The notes beneath the pieces are model-generated. The model searched no databases and had not been told where the DNA came from. It saw only the letters and a list, made by a program, of their open reading frames with translations. From positions 1-64,000 of the forward strand of contig UQIW01000006.1 in assembly GCA_900541235.1 (NCBI GenBank): a stretch of 64,000 nucleotides of DNA, given 5' to 3'. This DNA is from an uncultured Collinsella sp. (lineage in GTDB: Bacteria > Actinomycetota > Coriobacteriia > Coriobacteriales > Coriobacteriaceae). Of the stretch, positions 8,911 to 18,460 are shown in pieces. Made by a program: the position numbers and the translations under genes. Every line of letters starts with the position of its first letter. Position 1 is the stretch's first letter.

Positions 8911-9003
8911 ACTGTAGCAACAACCAAGCAGCCCGTGCAATTCACTACGCTAAAGCATCGGGTTGGAAGATCTCGATGTTCCGACGGCGTTTACGTTGCT
9001 GAA

Positions 9004-11193
9004 CTAAATCAATTTGGTTGACTCCAGTTTTTCGATGATCCAGTCGTTGGCTTTGATGACCGGGCGGCGGAAGACGACGCCCAGTGCCAGCGACGGAATC
9101 AGATAGCTCGCCAGAATGCCTAGCTCAATCCAGTACTCCATGTGGTACGCACCGGCCATGGCGGCATGCATGGCGTTGATGCCGTGGGTGAACGGCAGGA
9201 ACGGATAGATCGCCTGGAACACGGGGCCGGTCATCTCGATGGGGAACGTGCCGCCCGAACCGCCGACCTGCATGACCAGCAGCACGACGGCGAGCGCCTT
9301 GCCGATATCGCCAAACGAAACCGTAAGCGTGTAGACGATATTGGAGAACACGAGACTCGCGACCCAGCCCGCCAGCACAAACTGCAGCGGGTCGTCGCAC
9401 TGGATGCCAAAGAACAGGATGTCGCCCGCACACACGAGCGTTGCCTGCAGCAGGGCCAGACCGCCAAAGAACAGGTAGCGGCCCAGGTAGATCTCGTGCA
9501 GGCGCACGGGGATGAGCTCGTTGATAAGCTCATCGTCAACCGAGACCTTCATCATGGCCGCCAGCACAATCGAGCCCACCCAGAGCGACAGAATCGTGTA
9601 GAACGGTGCCATGGCCGAACCGTAGTTGCGGATCGGATAGACCGGCTTGCGATCGAGCGCGACGGGGCCGGAAAGCGACACGGCCAGACCCTCGGGATCA
9701 TTGCCGATCATCGTCTTGATCGTAGCGAGGTCATCCGACATCAAGGCGCCGTCGAGCTCGTCCTTAAACGCACTGATCTTGTCCGACGCCTCGCCCAGCT
9801 GATCAGAAGCCTTGTTGACCAGCTTTGCAGCTTTGGAGAGGCCCTTTGCCAGCGAACCGGATGCGTCGGTCAGGCCAGCAACAGCACTATCCAGATCGTT
9901 CGAAATACCGTTCAGCGAATCCAAAACGCCCGAGATGGTCTTCTTGAGCTCCTTTGCCTTGGCCGAAAACGTAGAGTCGTAGTCAGTCTTGGCGCCCGAG
10001 ATACCAGCCTTGGCATCCGCGATTGCCTGATCGACCTCGGCACGCGACTTATTAACCTCTGCCATGCTGTCAGAGAGAGACTTCGCGGTGGCCGTCAAGT
10101 CCTTGGCGTTGTTGCGATACTCCACAGCAATCCTGCTCAGCGATGTTGCCACAGACTTGAGGCTGTCCTGGAGTTTTTCGTCAGTCACCTGATCGGCAAA
10201 GCTGCGGAGCTGGTCGGCCGTGGCGTCGATATCGTCGGCACGCGTGTTGAGCGCCGCCGCGGCATCGTTGAGCTGGGACACTGTAAGGTCGACATGTTGA
10301 TTCGCGGCATCAAATGCCTTCGCAAGCTCGGCGGACACGTTGTCAAACGAGCCCGCGCTTCCGTCAATCGCGGCATTGATGGTGTCGTTGGCGTCCTTCA
10401 GCGCTTCCTTGGAATCGCTAATACCGCTTTTGACATGCTCCATCAGCTGCTTCGTTGACTCATCGACCGTGCCCGTCTGCTTGAGCATGCCGCTCGCCGA
10501 CGTCAGCGAATCGGACGTGGAGCTCAAAATGCCCGCCAGCGACGAAGCATTTGCCCGAACGTCTCGCAGGTCCTCAATCGAATCGCCGAGCGTCGAGGAC
10601 AGGTTGGCGATAAAGTTACCCACCTGGTCGGTGCTCATGTAATCGAGCAGGCTGGACACCGTCTTAAGACCGATCGTCGTAATGGTCTCGGTAAAAGTTT
10701 TGTTAACCTGGCTCTGGACGGCGCTCGAACCCTTCTCGGTCACGATCTGCGCAATGGCGTTGGCCTTCTGATTCTCGTAGAACTCGATATCGGCATGCTT
10801 CACGTCGGTCGAGAAAAGCGTCATCATGTCAGCGCTAAACGTTTTGGGGATAACGACGGCAGCATAGTACGCGCCCGACTTAACGCCCTCGATAGCCTTT
10901 TCGCGATTGTTGAGCACAACCCAATCGAAGCTCTCGTTGCCGCGTAGGGTGGCGGTCACGTTTTCGCCCACGTTAACCTCGACGGGGATCAAATCGCTCT
11001 CGTAACCCTCATCGGTGTTGACCACGGCGATCTTAAGATTGCCGGTGTTGCCGTACGGATCCCAGCTGCCGGCGATGTTAAACCACGCGTACAGACACGG
11101 TACGATAATGAGGCCCATCACGACAACCAAGCCGATCACGGAGCGAGACACGTTTTGGACATCGCGCTTAAACAGATGCAGGATGTTCTTCAT
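9004..11193 (-). CDS. YhgE/Pip family membrane protein (second of pair)
   Basis: 729 residues. One N-terminal membrane helix (VIGLVVVMGLIIVPCLYAWF, near 17-37) is followed by the conserved WDPYGNT segment, a long extracellular Ala/Ser-rich coiled-coil region (roughly 190-490) and five or six C-terminal helices from about 525. This is the architecture of the phage-infection-protein/YhgE family, related to ABC-2-type permeases and linked in other species to phage adsorption or type VII secretion; function here is unproven. Its ATG directly follows the TAA of the upstream paralogue (TAAATG), with AAAGGAGG inside that gene's end, so the two are translationally coupled. Confidence 0.85.
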   Translation of the reverse strand: MKNILHLFKRDVQNVSRSVIGLVVVMGLIIVPCLYAWFNIAGSWDPYGNTGNLKIAVVNTDEGYESDLIPVEVNVGENVTATLRGNESFDWVVLNNREKAIEGVKSGAYYAAVVIPKTFSADMMTLFSTDVKHADIEFYENQKANAIAQIVTEKGSSAVQSQVNKTFTETITTIGLKTVSSLLDYMSTDQVGNFIANLSSTLGDSIEDLRDVRANASSLAGILSSTSDSLTSASGMLKQTGTVDESTKQLMEHVKSGISDSKEALKDANDTINAAIDGSAGSFDNVSAELAKAFDAANQHVDLTVSQLNDAAAALNTRADDIDATADQLRSFADQVTDEKLQDSLKSVATSLSRIAVEYRNNAKDLTATAKSLSDSMAEVNKSRAEVDQAIADAKAGISGAKTDYDSTFSAKAKELKKTISGVLDSLNGISNDLDSAVAGLTDASGSLAKGLSKAAKLVNKASDQLGEASDKISAFKDELDGALMSDDLATIKTMIGNDPEGLAVSLSGPVALDRKPVYPIRNYGSAMAPFYTILSLWVGSIVLAAMMKVSVDDELINELIPVRLHEIYLGRYLFFGGLALLQATLVCAGDILFFGIQCDDPLQFVLAGWVASLVFSNIVYTLTVSFGDIGKALAVVLLVMQVGGSGGTFPIEMTGPVFQAIYPFLPFTHGINAMHAAMAGAYHMEYWIELGILASYLIPSLALGVVFRRPVIKANDWIIEKLESTKLI

Positions 11194-14010
11194 TTATGCC
11201 TCACCTCCTTTGGAGTGCTTGCCAAGCGCGGTGGTATCTCCATCATTTGTGGCTGTGCTGTCGCTGCCCTGAGATTTATGGTGCGAGCCGATATGCGGCA
11301 AGCGGCCCGTGGACTGATCGCCGCCCTTGGCACCACGCTCGCTGGCGTTGAGGCCAAACATGTGGCGGGCGGCAGGAATGGCGGCCGTGTGTTCGCGCAT
11401 CTCGCGACGCAGGTCCTCATCCGAAAGCGCCGAGATGCGCATCTGGGTATTGAGGCTCGCTCGGATATATTCGATATTGATAAGCCAGCCGCAGATGGCA
11501 ATAACCGAGATGATCCAAATGACAAGCAGGATGATCTTGCCGTTATTGTCGATATCGAGAACCGTCGACAGGACAAAGAGCAGGACCTGAACGCCCACCA
11601 CGGCGGCAAAACCGCCCTTGATGTAGTACGGGTAGCGATGTTCAAAGGCGACCGCATGATCGAGCAGTTCGCGACGGTACGAATCGGAATCGAGCATGAC
11701 GCGCATGGCCGTGCGCAGCGAGTAGCGCTGGCGCGGCAGGTCGTTGGACTCGCAAATCATCATACCGGTCGTGGAGAGCTGTTTATCAAAGAGCAGGTTA
11801 AGGTTGAGCAGCAGCGGACGCAGCTGCAGGCCGATAAAGAGCGCCACGATCAAGAACACGCCCAGAATGCACAGGTTAAACAGGTAGTTGAACGAATACA
11901 TGCCGCCGACCGTCTCGCGCAGCAGATTGATGCCGTAGGTAAAGGGCAGCAGCGGGTGCAGCCACTGGAAGAAGCCGGGCATCATCTCGATGGGGTACAT
12001 GCCCGACGAACCCGGGATCTGCACGATGACGAGAATGACGCCGATAGCCTTGCCGATATGCTTAAACGTGGTGGACAGCGCATAGATGATATTGACGTAG
12101 GTGAACGAAATGGCGATGCCGCCCAGCACGAACAGCAGCGGGCTGACGCACTGCACGCCAATCACCAGATCGCCTACCGTAACGATGATGGCCTGCAACG
12201 CGCCCAGGATCACCATGAGCAACCAGCGGCCAAAGTAGCCTTGGCGCGCCGTAAAGCTGCCAACACCTTCACGGTCGACCTCGAGCTTGTAAATGGCGAT
12301 GAGCACATAGCCGCCCACCCAAAGCGCCAGATTGGTGTAGAAGGGAGCGATGCCCGAGCCAAAGCTCTTGACCGGATAGATTGGCTTGGACGTCAACTCA
12401 ACCGGAGACGCCATGAAATCTGCCACGTCATTGACATCGACGCCCATCAGATCGGCCAGCTCGCCCATGGACTCGGAGGTCTGCAGCGCCGCGATGTCAT
12501 TGGCGGCGGTTGCAAGCTTGTCCTGGACCTTGGCAAGCGAGGAATCGGTCTGGGACAGCGTGGTCTTGGCCTGGCCGAGCGTAGCGCTAAGCTGCGCCAA
12601 CGTGCCGCGCGCATTTGCAAGTGTAGGTGTCATACCCGAGACGATACCGGTCAGGTCGCCCGAAACGGCAGCAAAAGAGTCGAGCGCGCTCGAGGCCTTC
12701 GGCAGCGCGTTTTGGCCCAAGTCCGTCTGGGCTTGGCCAAGGTTGGTCGCACCGGTATGAATTGCGTTATTGATAGCGTCACTGGCACCCGAAACAGCCG
12801 CTGCGTCATTCGCCATGGCGCTCGACTGCGCGGACAGACCGTCCTTGATGCTCTGAAGCTTTTCATTCTGCTCTCGAAGCAAATCGATGGTCGATACAAT
12901 GCGCGCGTCAATTTCCTCGGAACCTGTCGACGTGTCATTGGCGAGAATCTCCAAGTGCCCGATAACGGCCTTATTGTGGTCGATCGTCGCTTGAAGAGAC
13001 TCGAGCGAGTTGTCGATACGGGTGGTCGTAGATGTGACCGCGCCCGTCAGCTTGCCGATGGCAGCGTTCGCAGAGGCCGACGTCTTGGTGAGCGCAAGGC
13101 TGCCTTCCGAGAGCGCCTTGGAGAGCGAGGTGATGGAGTTGCCCGCCGTGGTGCGAGCTTCGCTCAGCAGGTCGTTGCCCTGGGAGATCGCCTGCGTCAG
13201 CGACGGTGCCTGGTCTTGCAAGCCGGCAAGTGCCGCATCAGCCGAGGCGATAGCGCCACTCGTCTTATCGATGGCGGCATTCATATCGCCAATCGAATCG
13301 CGCACCTCGCCCAAGGTGTCGGACGCCTCGGACACCGAACTTGCCAGCGAGTCCTGAGTCTGGGTTGCCTTGTCCTTTAAATCGACACCGGCATCCTTGG
13401 CGATACCGGCAACAGTCTTGCCTACCGTAGAGACAAATTCCGAGTTGATCTGCTCCTCGATGGTGTTTGCACCGGTATCGGTAACCTTGGGCGCAATGGC
13501 GCTCTTCTTCTCATTGACGTAGTACGTGAGCTTGGGCTGATGGTAGTTGCCGTCGAGCATCGAAACCAGGTTATCCGAGAAGTTCTTGGGAATCACGATA
13601 GCGGCATAGTACTCGCCGCTCTCGACGCCCTCCTTGGCATCGGCCGTCGAGTCGACGAACGTCCAGCCCAACTGATGATTCTCCTTGAGCTGGTCGACCA
13701 CTTTGTCGCCAGCGTTGAGCTCACCCACCAAGTCGTTTTGGGTGCCTCGATCGTTGTTGGCGATAGCAATCTTGATGCCTTGGGTGTTTCCATACGGATC
13801 CCAGTTTGCCACGATGTTATACCAGGCATACAGCGAGGGAATAACGCACACGCCTAGGGTAACCACCAGGGCGACGGGGTTCACAAGCAGTCGCTTAATG
13901 TCGCGCTTAAATATCGCAAAGGACACCTTTGCATTGGATAGTTTGCTGCCGAGACTCACGCTTGGACCATCCATCCTGTCGTTAAATCGAATCGTACTAT
14001 CGACAACCAT
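11194..14010 (-). CDS. YhgE/Pip family membrane protein (first of pair)
   Basis: 938 residues, a paralogue of the next gene: N-terminal helix, WDPYGNTQG motif, a long extracellular coiled-coil region (about 190-560), then C-terminal helices. It has two extra C-terminal helices (about 825-880) and a polar cytoplasmic tail rich in Ser/Gly/His. The start is uncertain: ATG 14010 has no clear Shine-Dalgarno, and an in-frame ATG at 13974 follows ACAGG. A possible promoter (TTGAGA, 15 bases, TACAAT) ends at 14010 and would favour the 13974 start. Tandem YhgE pairs may form heteromers (inference). Confidence 0.85.
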   Translation of the reverse strand: MVVDSTIRFNDRMDGPSVSLGSKLSNAKVSFAIFKRDIKRLLVNPVALVVTLGVCVIPSLYAWYNIVANWDPYGNTQGIKIAIANNDRGTQNDLVGELNAGDKVVDQLKENHQLGWTFVDSTADAKEGVESGEYYAAIVIPKNFSDNLVSMLDGNYHQPKLTYYVNEKKSAIAPKVTDTGANTIEEQINSEFVSTVGKTVAGIAKDAGVDLKDKATQTQDSLASSVSEASDTLGEVRDSIGDMNAAIDKTSGAIASADAALAGLQDQAPSLTQAISQGNDLLSEARTTAGNSITSLSKALSEGSLALTKTSASANAAIGKLTGAVTSTTTRIDNSLESLQATIDHNKAVIGHLEILANDTSTGSEEIDARIVSTIDLLREQNEKLQSIKDGLSAQSSAMANDAAAVSGASDAINNAIHTGATNLGQAQTDLGQNALPKASSALDSFAAVSGDLTGIVSGMTPTLANARGTLAQLSATLGQAKTTLSQTDSSLAKVQDKLATAANDIAALQTSESMGELADLMGVDVNDVADFMASPVELTSKPIYPVKSFGSGIAPFYTNLALWVGGYVLIAIYKLEVDREGVGSFTARQGYFGRWLLMVILGALQAIIVTVGDLVIGVQCVSPLLFVLGGIAISFTYVNIIYALSTTFKHIGKAIGVILVIVQIPGSSGMYPIEMMPGFFQWLHPLLPFTYGINLLRETVGGMYSFNYLFNLCILGVFLIVALFIGLQLRPLLLNLNLLFDKQLSTTGMMICESNDLPRQRYSLRTAMRVMLDSDSYRRELLDHAVAFEHRYPYYIKGGFAAVVGVQVLLFVLSTVLDIDNNGKIILLVIWIISVIAICGWLINIEYIRASLNTQMRISALSDEDLRREMREHTAAIPAARHMFGLNASERGAKGGDQSTGRLPHIGSHHKSQGSDSTATNDGDTTALGKHSKGGEA

Positions 14011-14148
14011 TGTAGTAGGCGCTTTAACGTCTCAAAGCACAATGGTGTTGAGTTTTGCGGGTAGCAATATACTACGAAGATGAGTTAACGTACAGATGTA
14101 CAGTATCCTAAATTTCAGCAGGTCACAAAACCACAACCCGCACAAATA

Positions 14149-14177
14149 AATGATCCCTTGGGGACGGAGGGATCATT
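14149..14177. repeat. Short palindrome sharing TTGGGGACGGAGG with 4844
   Basis: AATGATCCC (14149-14157) and GGGATCATT (14169-14177) pair perfectly around TTGGGGACGGA. The same core followed by GATCATT occurs in palindrome 4805-4866. The whole 14011-14285 gap shows no gene, only this and the next palindrome. Confidence 0.65.
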
Positions 14178-14185
14178 CAAAAGGA

Positions 14186-14255
14186 AACGAGAGTGGAAAA
14201 TCTCTCACTTCAAGCCCGCATTCGAGCCAAAAGTGGGAGATTATCCACTCTCGTT
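14186..14255. repeat. Palindrome downstream of htpG
   Basis: Arms starting AACGAGAGTGGA (14186) and ending TCCACTCTCGTT (14255) pair over about 25 bases with few mismatches around a 20-base loop. It lies 31 bases past the htpG stop and could be its terminator, though without a T-run. Confidence 0.6.
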
Positions 14256-14285
14256 CTAATCTAGTTACGGTGCCGTATCCCCGAA

Positions 14286-16310
14286 CTACATCAAGTTGCA
14301 AACAGCCGCCGCGAAGGCTACGGGATCCTCGGGGAGGATGCCCTCGACCAGCAGGGCCTGGTCATAGAGCAAACCGGAGTACTGCTTGATCTTGTCGGCG
14401 TCGCCCGCCTTCTGAGCGGCGACGAGCTTGGAAAAGACCGGGTGCTTGGCGTTGAGCTCGAGCACGCGTTGGCTCTTGGGCATGCCGTCGGGCGCGCCCT
14501 CGGGTCCCTTCTGGAGCACCTTCTCCATCTCAAGCGAAAGCGGACCCTCGGTGGTGATGCAAGCGGGGGCATCGGTCAGGCGCGCGGAGACGGCAACTTT
14601 CTCGACCTTGTCACCGAGCGCCTCCTTCATAGCGCTAAAGAGGTCCTCGTTTTCCTTGGTGGCGTCCTCGGCCTCCTTCTTCTCGTCCTCGGTCGCCAGG
14701 TCAAGATCGCCGGTCGCGACGTTCTTGAGCTCCAGATGACGATCCTCGACCTCGGGCTCGGCACCGTCGGCCACAGCCTTCTCGGCAGCCTCGCGGGCAG
14801 CATCGTCCTCGTAGATCTTGGGCATATCGGCGGCAACGTACTCACGCATGGCCTGGAACGTGAACTCATCCACATCCTGCGTCAGCAGCAGCACGTCATA
14901 GCCGCGGTCGAGCACGCCCTTTACCACGGGCATCTTGGCCAAGCGCTCACGCGAGTCGCCGGCGGCGTAGTAGATGGCCTTCTGATCCTCGGGCATGCCC
15001 TTGGCATACTCGGCCAGGGTAATCATCTTCTGCTCCTTGGCAGACCAGAACAGCAGCAGATCGGCGAGCTCATCGGCCTTCATGCCATAGCTCGAGTAGA
15101 TGCCGTACTTAAGACCGCGGCCAAAGTTCTCAAAGAACTTCTCGTAGGCCTCGCGGTCATTGTCGCGCATATCCTCAAGATCGGCGGTAATCTTCTTCTC
15201 CACGCGCTTGGCGATGGCCTTGAGCTGACGGTTCTGCTGCAGCGTCTCACGCGAGATGTTGAGCGACACGTCAGCGGAATCCACGACGCCGCGGACAAAG
15301 TTGTAGTAGTCGGGCAGCAGGTCGTCGCACTTCTCCATAATCAGCACGTTGGAGCTATAGAGCGCCAGGCCCTTCTCGTAGTCCTTGCTGTACAGATCGA
15401 ACGGCGCGCGGCCCGGCACAAACAACAGGGCGTCGTACTCGAGCGTACCCTCGGCATGGAAGCTGATAGTGCGCGCAGGATCGTCAAAGTCGTGGAACGT
15501 GGACTTGTAGAACTCGTCGTAGTCCTTCTGCTCGACATCGGAGCTGCGCTTTTTCCAGATCGGCGTCATGGAGTTGACGGTCTCGAGCTCCTGGTAGTCC
15601 TCGTACTCGGGCTTGTAATCGTCGCCGGCGTCCTCGGGCTTGGGTTTCTGGCGGCTCTTGGACACCATCATCTGAATCGGGTAGCGCACATAGTTGCTGT
15701 ACTGCTGAATCAGGCTCTTGAGGCCCCACTCGGTCAGGAAGCGATCGTAGGTCTCGGCCTCGCCGTCGGCGTCGAGCTTCTCGTTCTCACGCAGCGTCAG
15801 AATGACATCGGTACCGTGCTCGGCGCGCTCGCCGTCCTCGATGGTGTAGCCCTCAAGACCGTCGGATTCCCACACATGGGCGACATCCTCGCCATAGGCG
15901 CGGCTGACGACCTTCACATGGCTGGCGACCATAAAAGCCGAGTAGAAGCCCACGCCAAACTGGCCGATGATGTCGACATCCGAACCCTGCTGCTCGGCGT
16001 TCTCGGTCTTAAACTCCTCGGAGCCGGAATGGGCGATGGTGCCCAGATTGCGCTCGAGCTCCTCGGCGGTCATGCCAATGCCGTTATCCGAGATGGTAAT
16101 GGTGCGGGCGTCTTTATCAAAGGAGACGCGAATGGCCAAGTCGCCCTGGTCGATCTTGACGCTCGGGTCCTGCAGGCTCCTAAAGTTGAGCTTGTCGACG
16201 GCGTCGCTCGCGTTAGAGATAAGCTCGCGCAGGAAGATTTCCTTATTGGTGTAGATGGAGTTGATCATGAGGTCGAGCAGTTTTTTGCTCTCGGTCTTAA
16301 ATTGACGCAT
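14286..16310 (-). CDS. htpG: Molecular chaperone HtpG (Hsp90)
   Basis: ATP-dependent cytoplasmic chaperone of 674 residues. The N-terminal GHKL ATPase domain shows KEIFLRELISNASDAVDKL (near 24-42), the ATP-lid motifs DNGIGM and GQFGVGFYSAF, then the middle domain with RGVVDSADVSLNISRE and a C-terminal dimerisation domain. A slightly acidic insertion (about 540-565, EDEKKEAEDATKENE) precedes the C-terminal part. ATG 16310 has AAAGGA seven bases upstream. No CIRCE (HrcA) or HspR palindrome is seen in the 150 bases upstream. Monocistronic. Confidence 0.97.
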   Translation of the reverse strand: MRQFKTESKKLLDLMINSIYTNKEIFLRELISNASDAVDKLNFRSLQDPSVKIDQGDLAIRVSFDKDARTITISDNGIGMTAEELERNLGTIAHSGSEEFKTENAEQQGSDVDIIGQFGVGFYSAFMVASHVKVVSRAYGEDVAHVWESDGLEGYTIEDGERAEHGTDVILTLRENEKLDADGEAETYDRFLTEWGLKSLIQQYSNYVRYPIQMMVSKSRQKPKPEDAGDDYKPEYEDYQELETVNSMTPIWKKRSSDVEQKDYDEFYKSTFHDFDDPARTISFHAEGTLEYDALLFVPGRAPFDLYSKDYEKGLALYSSNVLIMEKCDDLLPDYYNFVRGVVDSADVSLNISRETLQQNRQLKAIAKRVEKKITADLEDMRDNDREAYEKFFENFGRGLKYGIYSSYGMKADELADLLLFWSAKEQKMITLAEYAKGMPEDQKAIYYAAGDSRERLAKMPVVKGVLDRGYDVLLLTQDVDEFTFQAMREYVAADMPKIYEDDAAREAAEKAVADGAEPEVEDRHLELKNVATGDLDLATEDEKKEAEDATKENEDLFSAMKEALGDKVEKVAVSARLTDAPACITTEGPLSLEMEKVLQKGPEGAPDGMPKSQRVLELNAKHPVFSKLVAAQKAGDADKIKQYSGLLYDQALLVEGILPEDPVAFAAAVCNLM

Positions 16311-16471
16311 GTGCAGTCCTTTCGCGCTACCCCCGTCCGCAAAAACGGCCCGGTTGCCCGAGCCGCATCGCAGACCTGCTATGTTCAGACTTAGATTTTA
16401 TAACCCATTAGCGCGCACATATACATACGGAATCGAAAAACTGTATGTCTAAGCGCTCCGATGCGCCAATT

Positions 16472-16521
16472 GCCAAGGAGTGTCCCCAACTGCCGGCAGA
16501 AAAGGAACGTCCCTATCTGCC
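16472..16521. repeat. Pair of REP-like repeats with GGGAC core
   Basis: Two adjacent diverged copies read on the minus strand as GGCAGATAGGGACGTTCCTT (within 16495-16521) and GGCAGTTGGGGACACTCCTT (within 16472-16494). The first has inverted ends GGCAGA/TCTGCC. The GNAT stop codon (16513-16515) lies inside it. The GGGAC core recurs at 4846, 14160, 17041, 29050 and 31735. Confidence 0.55.
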
Positions 16522-17013
16522 ATCTACGCGCTTGGCCATCCAGGCATGGGGCTGGCCTTCATCCTCATAGTCCACCGGGGCAATCTGCGTGTAGCCCGCC
16601 TTGACATAGAGCGGTAGCACGTATTCCTGAGCATGCAGCTTAATGAGCTTGGCACCGGCATCACGCGCGCACGTATCACTGGCCTCGACAATCTTGCTCG
16701 CCAGACCGCGACGGCGCATGCTCGGCAGCACGGCCACGCGCCCCATAATGTAGGTCTCCCCCGCCGCGACACCTTCGTCCAAGTCGCACGCCGGCGACAC
16801 CGGAGCCTCTGCGTCAGCCGCGCGCTCAAGCTCTTCGGGAAACACGCGCGAGCAACCGGCAAGCTCGCCGCCTACATAGAGCGTCACATGAATGCAGTTC
16901 GGATCCTCGTCGATAGCGTCGAACTCATTCTCGTAGCCCTGCTCGTCCATAAAAACGACGCGGCGCACCAACGCCGCGTCATCAAAGCATCCCGTCTTAA
17001 GTTGGATATCCAT
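16513..17013 (-). CDS. GNAT family N-acetyltransferase
   Basis: 166-residue acetyl-CoA-dependent acyltransferase of the ElaA/YjdJ-like GNAT type; the substrate is unknown. The acetyl-CoA-binding segment is visible as GRVAVLPSMRRRGLASKIVE (near 90-110), matching the family's V-x-x-x-x-R/Q-x-x-G-x-G/A pattern. Start: ATG 17013 with AAAGGG five bases upstream; the frame continues six codons further without a ribosome site. It lies 39 bases after the CpsB-like phosphatase and is the last gene of the wzz operon. Confidence 0.85.
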   Translation of the reverse strand: MDIQLKTGCFDDAALVRRVVFMDEQGYENEFDAIDEDPNCIHVTLYVGGELAGCSRVFPEELERAADAEAPVSPACDLDEGVAAGETYIMGRVAVLPSMRRRGLASKIVEASDTCARDAGAKLIKLHAQEYVLPLYVKAGYTQIAPVDYEDEGQPHAWMAKRVDGR

Positions 17014-17052
17014 GGCTGCCCTTTCATTCAATGCGAACGTTAGGGACAGATT

Positions 17053-17703
17053 TTAGCGAAAATGAGCTCCGCGTACGCTAAACTTCGCGCGAGCCTTCGC
17101 CAGGCAGTCGTAATGACCCACGTTATGGGCATCGCTCGCGATGAAGCTGTACAGGTTCTGATCGAACAGGCGCTGTGCCGGCTTTTTCTCGCGACCAAAG
17201 CGACCGCCGGCAATAAAGTCCGCCGAAGCCTGCAGCTTGCAGCCCATATCGACCAGACGCTCCGCCACGCTTACATCCTTTTGAACCGCACGATAGCGCT
17301 CAGGATGAGCGATGATCACCTGGTAGCCACGGCACTGCAAATCGTAAATCGTGTTCTCGTACTCTCTAAACGCATACGCATCGGCATGCGTCGAAAGTTC
17401 GAGCAGAAACTCGTTGGTCCCATCGAAATGCAAGTGCTCCGCGGCATCGATACCAAGCTCAACGAGCTTTCGATGGTTGACCTCGAAGCCCATCTGGAGC
17501 GGAAAACCGTCAGCGTTATCACGCAGCAGCTCAAAGGCATCCCACATCTTGTCGTAATCAAAATAGGGATCACGGCAGTGAGGAGTGCAAACGATTCTGG
17601 TTACACCGGCCCGCTTGGCAGCCTCGAGCATCGCCAAGCTCTCATCGAGATCGGCGGCGCCGTCGTCTACACCCGGCAAGATATGGCAATGAATGTCACG
17701 CAT
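17053..17703 (-). CDS. CpsB/YwqE-type protein-tyrosine phosphatase (PHP domain)
   Basis: 216-residue manganese-dependent phosphatase of the PHP family that removes phosphate from BY-kinases in polysaccharide regulation. Metal ligands: DIHCHILPGVDDG (residues 3-15), HC in TPHCRD, EVNHRK, IIAHPERY and ASDAHN, in the order typical of CpsB. ATG 17703 has AAGG seven bases upstream. It follows the BY-kinase after 17 bases. The stop codon lies within TAGGGACAGATTTTAGCG, a REP-like motif, so the last residues may be encoded by repeat DNA. Confidence 0.9.
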   Translation of the reverse strand: MRDIHCHILPGVDDGAADLDESLAMLEAAKRAGVTRIVCTPHCRDPYFDYDKMWDAFELLRDNADGFPLQMGFEVNHRKLVELGIDAAEHLHFDGTNEFLLELSTHADAYAFREYENTIYDLQCRGYQVIIAHPERYRAVQKDVSVAERLVDMGCKLQASADFIAGGRFGREKKPAQRLFDQNLYSFIASDAHNVGHYDCLAKARAKFSVRGAHFR

Positions 17704-17720
17704 AGGTCAGCCTTAATCAA

Positions 17721-18458
17721 CTAAACGTTTGCTCGGTTGGTGAAGATGCCCTTTTTGGAAGTCCCCTGATCGTCGGAGCCCTTCTTCACCTTCTTACCGT
17801 CCTTGGTGTAGTAGGAGTAGTAGTACTCGCTGGTCTCGGTCTCGCAGTAGTTCATAACGGTACCGATGAGCTTGACCTTCTCGGACTTCTTAAGCTGACC
17901 GATGGCGTTGAGCGCCTCCTCGCGCTTGGTGAAATCCTCACGCACGACAAAAAGCGCACCGTCGGTCAGACTTGCGATCTCGGCAGCATCGATGAAGGTG
18001 CCGACCGGGGGAGCATCAAAGATAACGTACTGGAACTTGGCGGACAGTGCCTTTACCAGCTTGGCAAAGCGGTGAGAGACGATGATGTCGGCAGGATTGG
18101 GAATATGCGGCTCGGCATCGAGGAAGTAGAAGTTCTTCTGCCCCGTCTCGACAATCGCCTGGTCAATAGAAACCTGCTCGGAAAGGACTGCATAGAGTCC
18201 GCCGCGGGAGCGGACGCCAAGCATATCGGCAAGGGACCTGCGACGCATATCAGCCTCGACCAGCAGGACGCTCTTGCCGCTGGTGGCGATAGCCTGGGCA
18301 AGGTTGATGGAAACCGTAGACTTGCCCTCGTTGGGAATCGAGGACGTAACGGTGATGGTGCGAATGGGGTCGTCCACGCTCGCAAAGCGGATGTTGGCCA
18401 GAAGGGTCTTGGCGGCATTCTGTACAACGAGCTTATCGGTGTTCTTTGCCTTAGCCAT
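17721..18458 (-). CDS. BY-kinase (CpsD/CapB-type tyrosine autokinase)
   Basis: 245-residue bacterial tyrosine kinase of the P-loop family. Walker A is SSIPNEGKST (39-48), Walker A' VLLVEAD (64-70), Walker B VIFDAPP (145-151). The C-terminal tyrosine cluster EYYYSYYT (211-218) is the autophosphorylation tail. It needs the cytoplasmic end of its Wzz-like partner, encoded immediately upstream (stop of that gene and ATG of this one are two bases apart), for activation. Controls chain length or export of a surface polysaccharide, though no polysaccharide synthesis genes are in the window. Confidence 0.92.
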   Translation of the reverse strand: MAKAKNTDKLVVQNAAKTLLANIRFASVDDPIRTITVTSSIPNEGKSTVSINLAQAIATSGKSVLLVEADMRRRSLADMLGVRSRGGLYAVLSEQVSIDQAIVETGQKNFYFLDAEPHIPNPADIIVSHRFAKLVKALSAKFQYVIFDAPPVGTFIDAAEIASLTDGALFVVREDFTKREEALNAIGQLKKSEKVKLIGTVMNYCETETSEYYYSYYTKDGKKVKKGSDDQGTSKKGIFTNRANV

Positions 18459-18460
18459 GC

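Noticed and set aside
11155..13380. 741-codon frame opposite the YhgE gene
   Set aside because: Arg/Gln-rich antisense shadow with no recognisable domain.
16311..16460. CIRCE or HspR operator for htpG
   Set aside because: No TTAGCACTC-N9-GAGTGCTAA or CTTGAGT-N7-ACTCAAG type palindrome found.
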